Program-made: the position numbers and the translations under genes
The notes under the pieces: generated by a model
Database searches by the model: none
The model's input: only the letters and a program-made list of their open reading frames with translations
What the model was told of the DNA's origin: nothing
Origin: JBGPTF01 sp041490445
GTDB taxonomy: Bacteria > Acidobacteriota > Terriglobia > Acidiferrales > UBA7541
NCBI GenBank assembly: GCA_041490445.1
Contig: JBGPTF010000014.1
Location: forward strand, 1-64,000
Length of the DNA: 64,000 nt
Direction of reading: 5' to 3'
In this document: positions 41,676 through 51,138 of the stretch, piece by piece
Position numbering within the stretch: the first letter of the stretch is position 1
Layout of the letters: each line of letters starts with the position of its first letter

Positions 41676-42397
41676 TTGACACCAACAGCGCACTGGGGAG
41701 AATCGCCCGCTTTCCTTTGAAGTTCCTGCCACCCGACCTGGTCCTACCAATCATGCACGGGCCGCTCCGCGGAAGTAAGTGGATCGTCGGATCCGCTCAC
41801 CATGCTTGCTGGCTGGGTATCTACGAACGCGAAAAACAGAAACAGATCGCCCGTGAATTGAAGCCCAGGAGCATTTTTTACGACGTTGGCGCAAATGTGG
41901 GACTCTATTCACTCTTGGCGGCACGGCTTGACCCTTCCGGGGAAACGTATGCCTTCGAGCCCCTGCCAAAGAACACATGGTATCTTCGCAGGCATCTTGA
42001 GTTGAACTGTATCCGCAACGTACAAGTCTTGGAAGTAGCCATCTCGGATCAGGTTGGAAAAGATTTATTTCAGGAAGCAGAGGATCGGTCTATGGGACAC
42101 TTGGGACAGAATGGCAATCTTCGGGTTCGCACGGCAACTCTCGATTCTCTCTCGCACCAGGAAGAGATTCCACCGCCAGACTACATCAAGATGGACATCG
42201 AAGGCGCCGAATTGCAGGCTCTCCGAGGGGCCAGCGACTGCATCCAACGGCACCGGCCAGTGATTTTTCTGGCCACTCACGGCCGGGAAGTGCACAGGGC
42301 GTGCTGCCGGTTGCTCGAATCCTGGGGATACGAGTGCCCACTTCTTGGCGCGTTTACCGATGACAGGGGCGAAATCATCGCAAGATTCAAAAACTGA
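41672..42397 (+). CDS. FkbM-family methyltransferase
   Basis: A 241-residue methyltransferase with the FkbM pattern: FYDVGANVGLYSLLAARL (about residues 68-85), YAFEPLPKNTWYLRRHLELN (about 93-112), DYIKMDIEGAELQALRGA (about 168-185) and a HRPVIFLATHG strand. FkbM-type enzymes O-methylate sugars or polyketides, and in glycan clusters usually a sugar hydroxyl. Its start overlaps the preceding stop by four bases. The gene is followed by 65 bases before gmd. Confidence 0.9.
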   Translation: MIDTNSALGRIARFPLKFLPPDLVLPIMHGPLRGSKWIVGSAHHACWLGIYEREKQKQIARELKPRSIFYDVGANVGLYSLLAARLDPSGETYAFEPLPKNTWYLRRHLELNCIRNVQVLEVAISDQVGKDLFQEAEDRSMGHLGQNGNLRVRTATLDSLSHQEEIPPPDYIKMDIEGAELQALRGASDCIQRHRPVIFLATHGREVHRACCRLLESWGYECPLLGAFTDDRGEIIARFKN

Positions 42398-42462
42398 GAC
42401 GGGCTTCGTACTCGCATTTCTCCTCCGAGACTAGAGCCAATTCCAAAAGTGAGAAAGTTGAG

Positions 42463-43545
42463 ATGAAGTGTGCACTGATTACCGGGATCACCGGCCAGGA
42501 CGGGTCGTACCTCGCGGAGTTCCTGCTCTGCAAGGGCTACAACGTCCATGGGATCAAGCGGCGCACATCGCTGTTCAACACGGACCGCATCGATCATCTG
42601 TATCAAGACCCGCACGATCCCGATCTCCGCTTCCGCCTGCATTACGGAGACATGACCGACGCCAACAGCTTGCTCCGCGTGATCCAGGAAGTACAGCCGG
42701 ATGAAATCTACAACCTGGCGGCGCAGAGTCACGTAGCGGTTTCGTTCGAGTCTCCCGAATATACGGCCAACGTGGACGCGCTGGGCACGCTGCGGATCCT
42801 GGATGCGATACGGATCCTCGGCTTGAGCAGGACAGTCCGCTTCTATCAGGCTTCGACTTCGGAACTGTTCGGCCAGGCACAGGAGGTCCCTCAGAGAGAA
42901 ACCACGCCGTTCCACCCGCGCTCGCCCTACGGCGTCGCAAAGCTGTACGGCTACTGGATCACGGTCAACTACCGGGAAGCCTACGGCATGTACGCGTGCA
43001 ACGGAATCCTGTTCAACCACGAATCTCCGGTGCGCGGCGAGACTTTCGTCACCCGCAAGGTCACCCGGGGCCTTGCGCGCATCAAGGTGGGCCTGCAAGA
43101 CTGCCTCTTCCTGGGCAATCTGGATGCGAAACGCGATTGGGGCCACGCGCGGGACTACGTCGAAATGCAGTGGCTCATGCTGCAGCAGGATGCTCCCGAG
43201 GATTACGTCATCGCCACCGGACAGCAATACGCCGTGCGCGACTTCGTGAATGCCGCTGCCGAAGAGATGGGGATGGCGCTCACGTGGCGCGGTCACGGTT
43301 CCGACGAGAAGGCCTTCGACCGCGAGAGGCACTGCGTAGTCGCCGTCGATCCGCACTATTACCGCCCAGCGGAAGTGGACACGCTTGTCGGCGATGCGAG
43401 CAAAGCGCATGCCAAACTGGGATGGAAGCCCAAAGTAACGTTTCGAGAAATTGTCGCCGAGATGGTGGCGAACGATCTGGAAGCCGCCGAACGCGACCGG
43501 ATCGTTCACGCCAACGGGTACCGCGTCTATAATCACTACGAGTAA
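42463..43545 (+). CDS. gmd: GDP-mannose 4,6-dehydratase
   Basis: A 360-residue extended SDR: GITGQDGSYLAEFLL (7-21) is the NADP loop; the active-site Thr-Ser-Glu lies in ASTSELFGQAQEVPQ (about 129-143) and YxxxK in SPYGVAKLYGYW (about 154-165). NHESPVRGETFVTRKVTR and RDWGHARDYVE are close to textbook Gmd. It makes GDP-4-keto-6-deoxymannose for the fucose synthase encoded three bases downstream. The GDP-mannose supplier (ManC) is not encoded in the window. Confidence 0.97.
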   Translation: MKCALITGITGQDGSYLAEFLLCKGYNVHGIKRRTSLFNTDRIDHLYQDPHDPDLRFRLHYGDMTDANSLLRVIQEVQPDEIYNLAAQSHVAVSFESPEYTANVDALGTLRILDAIRILGLSRTVRFYQASTSELFGQAQEVPQRETTPFHPRSPYGVAKLYGYWITVNYREAYGMYACNGILFNHESPVRGETFVTRKVTRGLARIKVGLQDCLFLGNLDAKRDWGHARDYVEMQWLMLQQDAPEDYVIATGQQYAVRDFVNAAAEEMGMALTWRGHGSDEKAFDRERHCVVAVDPHYYRPAEVDTLVGDASKAHAKLGWKPKVTFREIVAEMVANDLEAAERDRIVHANGYRVYNHYE

Positions 43546-43548
43546 GCC

Positions 43549-44550
43549 ATGAACCGTTCTGCGAAAATCTACGTCGCAGGCCACCGCGGGCTGGCCGGCT
43601 CCGCCCTGATGCGGAAGCTTCTCGCCGACGGATTCACCAACCTGGTGGTCCGTTCTCACGCGGAACTGGACCTGACCAATCAGCAGGCGGTGCAGAGATT
43701 CTTTGCGCAGGAGCGGCCGGAGTACGTTTTTCTCGCCGCCGCCAGGGTAGGAGGCATCCTGGCCAATTCCACCTATCCGGCAGAGTTCATCGGCCAGAAT
43801 CTCCCGATCCAGACGAATGTGATCCACGAAGCGTACCGCGCCGGCGTGAAGCGGCTGCTCTTCCTGGGATCAAGCTGCATCTATCCGCGGAACGCGCCGC
43901 AACCCCTCCAAGAAGAATACCTGCTGGCCGGACCGCTCGAGCCCACGAATCGAGCCTACGCGGTGGCGAAGATTTCCGGCATCGAAATGTGCTGGGCGTA
44001 CAACCGGCAGTACGGCACGCGTTTTCTGGCGGCGATGCCGGCGAACCTGTACGGGCCGGGAGATCGCTACGATCTCCACGATTCCCACGTGATTCCCGCA
44101 CTGATCCGAAAAATGCACGAAGCCAAACTAAGCGGCGCCGAGCAGGTCATCCTCTGGGGAACGGGAACTCCGCGCCGGGAATTTCTGCACAGTGATGACG
44201 CTGCGGACGCCTGCGTGTTTCTGATGCATTTGCCGGATAAAAAGCTGGATCTTCTCCTCGAGAACAAGCAATTGCCTCCCGTAATCAACGTCGGATGCTG
44301 CGAAGACCTAACCGTGGAGGAATTGGCCGAGTTGATCGCGGATGTGGTCGGCTTCAAGAAGAAACTTGTCTTCGATGCAACGAAACCCGACGGAACGCCC
44401 CGAAAACTGCTCAACACTGGCCGCCTGACAGCCCTGGGATGGAAACCTCGCACGTCTCTCCGCGAAGGCCTGCTCAAGACCTACAAAGACTTCTCCGAGC
44501 GCGGCGGATGCGCTCCCGAACCGCGCCCGGTCTCCACCGGCGTTGTCTAG
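43549..44550 (+). CDS. fcl: GDP-L-fucose synthase
   Basis: A 333-residue epimerase-reductase that turns GDP-4-keto-6-deoxymannose into GDP-L-fucose. It has the family's GHRGLAGSA-like NADP loop (HRGLAGSALMRKL), AARVGGILAN, GSSCIYPRNAPQP (about 105-117) and YAVAKISGIEMC (about 135-146), with catalytic Tyr and Lys. The gmd-fcl pair, separated by three bases, shows that L-fucose (or its precursor) is a component of the glycan. Confidence 0.96.
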   Translation: MNRSAKIYVAGHRGLAGSALMRKLLADGFTNLVVRSHAELDLTNQQAVQRFFAQERPEYVFLAAARVGGILANSTYPAEFIGQNLPIQTNVIHEAYRAGVKRLLFLGSSCIYPRNAPQPLQEEYLLAGPLEPTNRAYAVAKISGIEMCWAYNRQYGTRFLAAMPANLYGPGDRYDLHDSHVIPALIRKMHEAKLSGAEQVILWGTGTPRREFLHSDDAADACVFLMHLPDKKLDLLLENKQLPPVINVGCCEDLTVEELAELIADVVGFKKKLVFDATKPDGTPRKLLNTGRLTALGWKPRTSLREGLLKTYKDFSERGGCAPEPRPVSTGVV

Positions 44551-44686
44551 CCCAAGCAAGCAACAGCCAATCTCTTCACGCCCGCCGCCGAGTGACGATT
44601 CTCAAGGCGAACACAGGAATTCCTCACTCCCGGGAGATTCGGGGAAAAAAGCACCCTTGCGACATACGACTGAAATTGGCGACAGC

Positions 44687-45682
44687 ATGGAAACCGCAGT
44701 GGTGTCGCCGAACGTCGTCAAACCATCCGAGGCATCCCGGAAGAGTGTTTGCTACCTTTGCGGAGGAGCTCTGGAGCTGGTTGTCAGTGGCCTGGTGGAC
44801 ACACGTTTCGGAACGCCGGGATCCTTTGAAGTTCAGCGATGCATTCGCTGCGGCCTCGAGCAGACATTTCCTGTGCCGTCCCTGGCAGCGCTCAAAGAAC
44901 TCTACGAGGTGGAGTACAACTTCGGAGGAGAGAAAGACACTCTTTACACCCGCTTGAGGGAACGCTTTCTCTTTTCGCGGCTCTACCGCCTCTGGACCCG
45001 GATCGATGGGGACATCTCCTTTCATCAGCGGCGCGGCCCTGGCCGGCTCCTGGATATCGGTTGTAATGAAGGCCGAGGGCTCCGCCTCTACGCGCGAAAT
45101 GGCTTCCAAGTAGAAGGACTGGAGCTCAACGAAACAGCCGCCGCGGTGGCGCGGAAGGCCCGCTTCGACGTCCACACCTGCTTGCTCGACGAATTCATTC
45201 CCGCGGCACCCTACGATGTCGCCGTGCTTTCCAATGTTCTGGAGCACTCGCTGGAACCCCGGGGCATGTTGCTCGATGTCCGTCGAATCCTCGTGAGTGG
45301 CGGCCACATCTGCATCAGTTGTCCAAACAGTTTGAGCTGGCTGAGGAAGGTTTTCGGTCGGTCCTGGATCAACTGGCACGTGCCGTTTCACATTTTTCAT
45401 TTTTCTCCGAACAGCCTGAGACAACTGCTCGCCGAAACAGGCTATGCGCAAATTCAAGTCCGTCAAATCACCCCGGCGCTGTGGGTGGCGCAATCTTTCA
45501 TCGCGCGGCTCTTCGCCAAGGAAGGAAGAAAGACCCGCCAACTGCGAAGCCCAATCTTGACCCTGCTCCTGCTGATGTTCGCGAGAGGTGTCCTCTTTCC
45601 CGCGCTGTGGCTGGGAAACCGATGCAGCCGCGGAGATTGTTTGTTGGCGGTCGCGACAAAGCGATACCCATGCACATCCTGA
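44687..45682 (+). CDS. Methyltransferase with N-terminal zinc-ribbon-like cysteines
   Basis: A methyltransferase of about 331 residues. Two CxxC pairs, CYLCGG (about residue 20) and CIRCGLEQ (about 52), form a likely zinc knuckle. The SAM motif LLDIGCNEGRGLRLYARNG lies at about 120-138, followed by GLELNETAA and VLSNVLEHSLEPRGML. This layout belongs to class I methyltransferases often found in O-antigen clusters. ATG 44687 is chosen because the codons before it (from TTG 44543) look disordered; no ribosome-binding site decides it. Its 3' end overlaps the next gene by 13 bases. Confidence 0.82.
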   Translation: METAVVSPNVVKPSEASRKSVCYLCGGALELVVSGLVDTRFGTPGSFEVQRCIRCGLEQTFPVPSLAALKELYEVEYNFGGEKDTLYTRLRERFLFSRLYRLWTRIDGDISFHQRRGPGRLLDIGCNEGRGLRLYARNGFQVEGLELNETAAAVARKARFDVHTCLLDEFIPAAPYDVAVLSNVLEHSLEPRGMLLDVRRILVSGGHICISCPNSLSWLRKVFGRSWINWHVPFHIFHFSPNSLRQLLAETGYAQIQVRQITPALWVAQSFIARLFAKEGRKTRQLRSPILTLLLLMFARGVLFPALWLGNRCSRGDCLLAVATKRYPCTS

Positions 45683-47010
45683 TTCAGGGCATCAATTTCT
45701 CACCCGAACTGACCGGCATCGGCAAATACACCGGGGAAATGGCCGAGTGGCTCGCGGGAAGAGGCCATGAAGTCAGGGTGGTCACGGCACCGCCTCATTA
45801 TCCGGTGTGGAGGGCGTTCGAGGGGTATTCGGCGCGGCGGTTCAGCCGGGAAAAACGAATCCTGGGCGACGGAGCCACGGGCGGGCTCGATGTGTATCGT
45901 TGTCCTGTCTGGATACCTCGGACGCCACGCGGCTGGCGGCGAATCCTGTACTTAGCGAGTTTCGCGCTGAGCAGTGCGCTGGCGATGCTGCCCCAGATTT
46001 TCTGGCGGCCTGACGTTGTCATGCTGGTAGGGCCGACGCTCTTCTGCGTTCCTCCGGCCCTCTGCGTGGCCTGGCTCTCGGGCGCCCTGTCATGGCTGCA
46101 TGTGCAGGACTTCGAAGTGGATGCGGCATTCGAGCTGGAGGATCTTTTCTCTCCCCGGGCGAGGCGTCTAGCTTACACGGGGGAACGCTTTCTGTTCCGG
46201 AGATTCGATCGAGTCTCCGCAATCTCCGAACGAATGGTCGAGCGGCTCGCCGTGAAAGGAGTGGATGACGCGCGCGCCGTCCTGTTTCCGAACTGGGTGG
46301 ACACCTCGGCGATCTATCCGCTGCCGGCCCCGAGCCCGTTGCGCCAGAGCCTCGGAATTCCTGACCACAAGATCGTGGCACTGTATTCGGGAAACATGGG
46401 AAAGAAACAAGGTCTGGACCTCCTAGCGGAGGCGAGCCAACGGCTCGCCTCTCGTGCCGACATCCAGTTGGTGCTCTGCGGGGCCGGAGCGTGTCGCGAA
46501 AGGCTAGTCCGGATGACCGAAGGGTCCGGCAACGTGCGATTTCTCCCGCTCCAGCCAGCCGGCCAATTGAACGACTTGCTCAATCTGGCCGACATTCATC
46601 TATTGCCGCAGCGCGCGAGCGCCGCCGACCTGATGATGCCTTCGAAGCTGACCGGGATGCTGGCAAGCGGCCGGGCGATTGTGGCGACGGCGGATGCGAC
46701 GACGCACCTCGCCACCGTCCTCGAAGGAATAGGGATTGTTACGCCGCCGGGAGACGTGCATGCATTCGTTTCGGCAGTGATCCGCTTGGCCGAGGATGGC
46801 AATCTCCGGCAGCAACTGGGAAGAGAAGCAAGGAAGTATGCCGAGGGGCATCTGCAGCGCGATGAAATCCTGCGGCGCTTCGAGCTGTCTCTGCTAAAGG
46901 CTTGCGGTCATTCAAGAGTAACTCGAACAAGATTGTCTTCACGCCGGACCGGCAAGGGGCTGGCAACCGAACATCTGCCGTTGGCTGCGAAGAAAGCCGA
47001 CGACAACTGA
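45670..47010 (+). CDS. WcaI-like family 4 glycosyltransferase
   Basis: A 446-residue GT-B enzyme. The N-terminus INFSPELTGIGKYTGEMAEW (residues 8-27) with VVTAPPHYPVW is typical of the colanic-acid WcaI group. The C-terminal domain shows YSGNMGKKQGLDLLAEA (about 240) and PQRASAADLMMPSKLTGMLA (about 316-335). By analogy it might add fucose, which fits the gmd-fcl genes just upstream; this is inference. ATG 45670 lies inside the previous gene's last codons. Confidence 0.88.
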   Translation: MHILIQGINFSPELTGIGKYTGEMAEWLAGRGHEVRVVTAPPHYPVWRAFEGYSARRFSREKRILGDGATGGLDVYRCPVWIPRTPRGWRRILYLASFALSSALAMLPQIFWRPDVVMLVGPTLFCVPPALCVAWLSGALSWLHVQDFEVDAAFELEDLFSPRARRLAYTGERFLFRRFDRVSAISERMVERLAVKGVDDARAVLFPNWVDTSAIYPLPAPSPLRQSLGIPDHKIVALYSGNMGKKQGLDLLAEASQRLASRADIQLVLCGAGACRERLVRMTEGSGNVRFLPLQPAGQLNDLLNLADIHLLPQRASAADLMMPSKLTGMLASGRAIVATADATTHLATVLEGIGIVTPPGDVHAFVSAVIRLAEDGNLRQQLGREARKYAEGHLQRDEILRRFELSLLKACGHSRVTRTRLSSRRTGKGLATEHLPLAAKKADDN

Positions 47011-47115
47011 ATCAGGAAGATTCCTGCCTTGCGGTGAAGGCAGCGAATGCCGCGGCACGAGCCTGCATCGCCCAAAACTATTGCTATCCACGTGACCCAA
47101 GAGGAGGGAGACGTC

Positions 47116-47823
47116 ATGCAGATATTTCTGGATTCCGCAGATCACAAGCAAATTGAGCACTGGCTCGCGCAAGGCGTTGTGGATGGGGTCACAACGAACC
47201 CCAGCATCATGTTCAAAGACGGCGTCACCGACCTGGAAGAAGGTGCGCGCAAGCTTGCGGCTCTGCTCGCGGAGCGTCCTCTCAGCGTCGAAGTCACGTC
47301 CAACGACCGTGAAACCATGTTGGAGCAGGCGCGTACGTTTGCCACTTGGGCGCGCAATATCGCCGTCAAAATTCCGGTTGTGAACGAGTACGGCGAATCG
47401 TGTCTCGGCGTGATACACCGGCTCTCGCAAGAGGGTATCGCCATCAACGCAACAGCGATCCTCTCCTTCAATCAGGCGATCCTGGCGGCCAAGGCCGGCG
47501 CCACCTTCGTGAGCATCTTTTCGGGGCGCGTTGCCGATGAGGGCAGCGATCCCGCAATCACGATCCGGAATGTCCGCCACTGGCTCGACGATTGGGTGCT
47601 CTCGGCCAGGATCATCGTCGGCAGCATCCGTACGGTAATGGACATCCAGAATGCGGCGCTGGCCGGCGCGCACATCATCACGGTGCCGCCGCAGTTTCTC
47701 TCCAAGATGGTCGATCACAGGAACACCCGCGAAACGGTGCGCCAGTTTATTCAAGACGCCGAGAAGACGATTGCCCAGATGAGTCAGGCGAAAGCTGGCG
47801 TCGCGGCCTCGGGCGCACGATAG
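47116..47823 (+). CDS. Transaldolase/fructose-6-phosphate aldolase-like protein
   Basis: A 235-residue small-type transaldolase barrel: MQIFLDSADHKQIEHW at the start, GVTTNPSIMFKDG (about 25-37), and Lys85 in NIAVKIPVV as the Schiff-base lysine. FSGRVADEGSD and TVPPQFLSKM follow. Family members make or split C6-C7 sugar phosphates; a product such as sedoheptulose 7-phosphate would feed the SIS, kinase and phosphatase genes downstream (inference). GAGGAGGGA precedes ATG 47116, which decides the start over an upstream ATG at 47047. Confidence 0.85.
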   Translation: MQIFLDSADHKQIEHWLAQGVVDGVTTNPSIMFKDGVTDLEEGARKLAALLAERPLSVEVTSNDRETMLEQARTFATWARNIAVKIPVVNEYGESCLGVIHRLSQEGIAINATAILSFNQAILAAKAGATFVSIFSGRVADEGSDPAITIRNVRHWLDDWVLSARIIVGSIRTVMDIQNAALAGAHIITVPPQFLSKMVDHRNTRETVRQFIQDAEKTIAQMSQAKAGVAASGAR

Positions 47824-47838
47824 GCCAACCGCAAGCGG

Positions 47839-48921
47839 ATGGGCGAGGAGCAGAGCGATTCGATGGCACAGGATTCCAAAACGCGGGTGGCGGTGATTGG
47901 CGCGGGGAAATTCGGCACACGACGAGCGGTCGCCGCGGCCGCTCACCCTTTCACCTCCTTGGTTGTCGTGGCTGACGTCCTCGCGGATCGGGCGCGTCAG
48001 CTTTCCAAAATCGTCGGGTGCGGGGCAACCGACGACTGGAAAGAAGCAGTAACCCGCAAGGATGTGGACACCGTCATTGTCTCGACGCCCACGCACCAGC
48101 TTTGCCCAACAAGCCGGTTGGCGCTCGAAGCGGGAAAACACGTTCTCGTCGAAAAGCCCTTCGGGCGCACCACCGAAGAGGCGCTTCCCCTGGTGGAGCT
48201 CGCCGCGCGCCGGAATCTGCGCTTGAAGGTGGGCTACAACCATCGTTACCACCTGGCGCTCCTGAAAGCCCACGAGCTTTTTGCCGGCGGAGCTATTGGC
48301 CGGGCCCTGTTCTTGCGCTGCTGCTATGGGCATGGCGGCCGGGAGGGGTACGAGCGGGAATGGAGGACGCAGGCGAACGTCTCCGGAGGCGGAGAGCTCC
48401 TCGACCAGGGAGTCCATGCGCTCGATCTCTTCCAATGGTTTGCGGGCCGCTTCGAGGAAGTGATCGGCTTCGTGACCACGGCCTTCTGGCCGATCGCACC
48501 GAGCGAGGACAACGTCTTCGCTCTCTTGCGCACCGCTGACGGCTGCGTCGCGCAGCTCCACGCGAGCTGGACAAATTGGAAAAACATTTTCGTATTCGAG
48601 GTCTTCGGCGAAGCGGGATCTTTAACCGTTTCCGGCCTGGGCGGGAATTACGGGCCTCAGCGGCTCTGCTTCGCCTCTCGCCGCGCTGCAGGAGTGCGGC
48701 CGGAGGAAGAATGGTTCGAGTTCCCCGGGGAGGACCGTTCGCTCGAGCTCGAGTGGAATGATTTTCTGCGATGCATCGCCGAAGAGCAGGAACCAGCGAG
48801 CAGTGGCAGGCAGGCTGTGGAGACGCTCCGGCTCGTTGAGGCGATTTACGAATCCGATCCGAAACGCCACGCCACGGCCGGCGTGAAAACGAGCGCGGAA
48901 ATTGCCGTGCCGGTGCGCTGA
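47839..48921 (+). CDS. Gfo/Idh/MocA-family oxidoreductase
   Basis: A 360-residue NAD(P)-dependent sugar oxidoreductase. The Rossmann loop VAVIGAGKFGTRRA lies at about residues 17-30, and the family motif EKPFG (in LVEKPFGRTTEEA) at about 112, with the catalytic Lys of the EKP motif. GYNHRYH and the GGGELLDQGVHALDLFQWF helix complete the pattern. It may oxidise or reduce a ketose or nucleotide sugar. ATG 47839 is given, but ATG 47863 lies 12 bases after a GAGGAG and may be the real start. It is 15 bases from the transaldolase-like gene. Confidence 0.88.
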   Translation: MGEEQSDSMAQDSKTRVAVIGAGKFGTRRAVAAAAHPFTSLVVVADVLADRARQLSKIVGCGATDDWKEAVTRKDVDTVIVSTPTHQLCPTSRLALEAGKHVLVEKPFGRTTEEALPLVELAARRNLRLKVGYNHRYHLALLKAHELFAGGAIGRALFLRCCYGHGGREGYEREWRTQANVSGGGELLDQGVHALDLFQWFAGRFEEVIGFVTTAFWPIAPSEDNVFALLRTADGCVAQLHASWTNWKNIFVFEVFGEAGSLTVSGLGGNYGPQRLCFASRRAAGVRPEEEWFEFPGEDRSLELEWNDFLRCIAEEQEPASSGRQAVETLRLVEAIYESDPKRHATAGVKTSAEIAVPVR

Positions 48922-48955
48922 ACAAAATAGAGCGGCAAGAAAGAGAGGGAAGGTC

Positions 48956-50293
48956 ATGGCAAGAATCGCGACGGTTGGTCTCTGGCACTTGGGCTCGGTT
49001 GTTTCCGCAGGTCTGGCCTCGCTCGGCCACACGGTGCGGGGCACCGATCCTGACGGCGAGGCGGTTCGCAAACTGCAGCAGGGGATACCGCCTGTCCACG
49101 AACCCGGGTTGCCGGAATTGATGGCGGAGCAGGCGAAGCTCGGACGACTCAGGTTCGTGATGACCGCTCGCGAAGCATTTCAGGATGCCGAATTCATCTT
49201 CCTGACGTTTGACACCCCGGTGGATGAAGACGACAGAAGTGATCTCAGCCTCATCGAGGCTTCTCTCGAACAGATCGCGCTGCATGCGCGTCCGGATGCC
49301 GCGATCGTCGTAATGAGCCAGGTCCCGGTCGGCACGTGTGAACGTTTTTCCGAGCGGTTGCATCAACTCGCACCGCACGCCTCTTTCTCGCTGCTTTGCC
49401 AGCCGGAAAACCTGCGCCTCGGACAGGCCCTCGCCGCTTTCCTCGAGCCGGACTTTTTGTTGGTGGGCACCGAGGACGAGCGCGCGGCTCAAGATCTGCT
49501 GGACCTGTACAAGGGGATTCAGTCCCGGAAGCTGGTCGTGGGCAGGAACAGCGCCGAGATGGCCAAACATATGTTGAACACCTTCCTGGCCACCTCGATC
49601 AGTTTTGTGAATGAGATGGCCAACCTCGCCGAAGTGTGTGGTGCGGACATTCGAGATGTCGTCCACGTGGTACGCCTGGACCGCCGGATCGGCGAGCACG
49701 CTTTTCTCAGCCCCGGCCCCGGCTTCAGCGGCGGCACGCTCGGCCGGGACCTGCAAGCCTTGCGTGGCCTGGGCGCCGCGAAGAATGAGGAAACCCCGCA
49801 ACTCGATGCCACCGTCGCAGTGAACGTTTCACGGTTGAACAGACTGATCAAAAAGCTCGAAGGCGAGTGCGGCTCGCTGGCAGGCCTGCGCATCGGCTTG
49901 CTCGGGCTTACCTACAAACCCGGCACCAGCACGCTCCGCCGATCGCGCGCGCTCGAGCTGGCAAGAACGCTGCTTTCTGGAGGCGCCTCGGTGCAGGCAT
50001 TCGATCCCATGGTGCCCCGGCCGCGCCCGGAAACAAACGGCATCACGCTCTGCGCGGATGCTTACCAGGCGGCCGAAGCGGCCGACTCTTTGATTCTGAT
50101 GACTCCCTGGCCGGAATTTCAGAACCTCGATTTGAAACGCTTACAGCAGGCCATGCGCCGGTCCCTCCTCATTGACGCGCACAATTTTCTGGATGTTCGC
50201 GCGGCGCGCGCCGCCGGTCTCCATTACCGCGGGGTGGGGATACCCCTGGAGTTGGAAACTCCGGTGGGAGTGGTAGCCGGAGGAAAACAATGA
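48956..50293 (+). CDS. UDP-glucose/GDP-mannose dehydrogenase-like protein lacking the catalytic Cys
   Basis: A 445-residue member of the nucleotide-sugar dehydrogenase family with all three domains: the NAD loop IATVGLWHLGSVVSAGLA (4-21), QPENLRLGQ (about 150), the AEMAKHMLNTFLATSISFVNE helix region with the conserved Lys and Asn (about 200-220), and LLGLTYKPGTSTLRRSR (about 316-332). At the position of the essential cysteine (normally GFGGxCxxKD) this protein reads GFSGGTLGRD (residues 256-265), so Thr261 replaces Cys. It is therefore unlikely to perform the normal two-step oxidation to a uronic acid. The GAGAGGGAAGG before ATG 48956 sets the start. Its stop overlaps the SDR start (ATGA). 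Confidence 0.85.
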   Translation: MARIATVGLWHLGSVVSAGLASLGHTVRGTDPDGEAVRKLQQGIPPVHEPGLPELMAEQAKLGRLRFVMTAREAFQDAEFIFLTFDTPVDEDDRSDLSLIEASLEQIALHARPDAAIVVMSQVPVGTCERFSERLHQLAPHASFSLLCQPENLRLGQALAAFLEPDFLLVGTEDERAAQDLLDLYKGIQSRKLVVGRNSAEMAKHMLNTFLATSISFVNEMANLAEVCGADIRDVVHVVRLDRRIGEHAFLSPGPGFSGGTLGRDLQALRGLGAAKNEETPQLDATVAVNVSRLNRLIKKLEGECGSLAGLRIGLLGLTYKPGTSTLRRSRALELARTLLSGGASVQAFDPMVPRPRPETNGITLCADAYQAAEAADSLILMTPWPEFQNLDLKRLQQAMRRSLLIDAHNFLDVRAARAAGLHYRGVGIPLELETPVGVVAGGKQ

Positions 50294-51138
50294 GGCTCGA
50301 CGGCGAAACCGTGGTCATCACGGGCGCGGGCCGCGGCATCGGAGAAGCGGTCGCGCGCGCCTTTGCGCACTGCGGCGCTAACCTTGTGCTCCTGGCGCGG
50401 ACGCAGAAGGAAGTTGACCGGGTCGCGCGCCAGACATCGGACGGAGGCGTGGCTTCGCTTGCGTTGGCAGGCGATGTCTCCCATCGTCCCGACATTCAAC
50501 GGATGGCGGCCGCAGCCCTCGAGCGGTTCGGCCGAATCGACGCCCTCATCAATGCGGCGGGGATTTACGGTCCGATCGGCCCGTTTGTGGAGAACGACCC
50601 CGATGATTGGACAGCGGCGATCGAAACCAACCTGCTGGGCACGGTATTCGCCATCCATGCCGTACTGCCCCACATGCTGGCGCGGCGCAAAGGCGTGATC
50701 GTCAATTTTTCGGGCGGCGGCGCCGTGCAGCCACTCCCGCGCTTCAGCGCCTACGGCGCGTCGAAGGCCGCGGTTGTGCGATTCACGGAAACACTGGCAG
50801 AAGAGGTCAAGGAAGCCGGCATACGAATCAATGCCATTGCGCCAGGACCGGTGAACACCCGTTTACTGGATCAGGTGCTCGCTGCGGGTGAAGCCGCCGG
50901 GGCTGCCTTTTATGCCAAGGCCCTGGAACAAAAACAAAAGGGTGGCACGCCCCCGGAGCGGGCCGCCGAGTTGGCGGTCTTCCTGGCTTCCCCGATGGCG
51001 GAGGGAGTGACGGGCCGGCTGATCAGCGCTGTCTGGGACGATTGGAAGTCCTTGCCGGCGCGTGCGGCTGAGCTGGGCAGCTCTGCCTTATTCACCCTTC
51101 GCCGGATTGACGGACGGCAGTTTCGCGAGATTGGCTGA
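50290..51138 (+). CDS. Short-chain dehydrogenase/reductase
   Basis: A 282-residue classical SDR: TGAGRGIGEAVARAFA (about 11-26) binds NAD(P), INAAGIYGPIG is the NNAG-like strand, and the catalytic Ser and YxxxK are in FSGGGAVQPLPRFSAYGASKA (split here as FSGGGAV and YGASK). The substrate is unknown; translational coupling to the Cys-less dehydrogenase suggests that it acts on the same sugar. The C-terminal 40 residues are an unusual extension after the SDR core. Confidence 0.88.
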   Translation: MRLDGETVVITGAGRGIGEAVARAFAHCGANLVLLARTQKEVDRVARQTSDGGVASLALAGDVSHRPDIQRMAAAALERFGRIDALINAAGIYGPIGPFVENDPDDWTAAIETNLLGTVFAIHAVLPHMLARRKGVIVNFSGGGAVQPLPRFSAYGASKAAVVRFTETLAEEVKEAGIRINAIAPGPVNTRLLDQVLAAGEAAGAAFYAKALEQKQKGGTPPERAAELAVFLASPMAEGVTGRLISAVWDDWKSLPARAAELGSSALFTLRRIDGRQFREIG

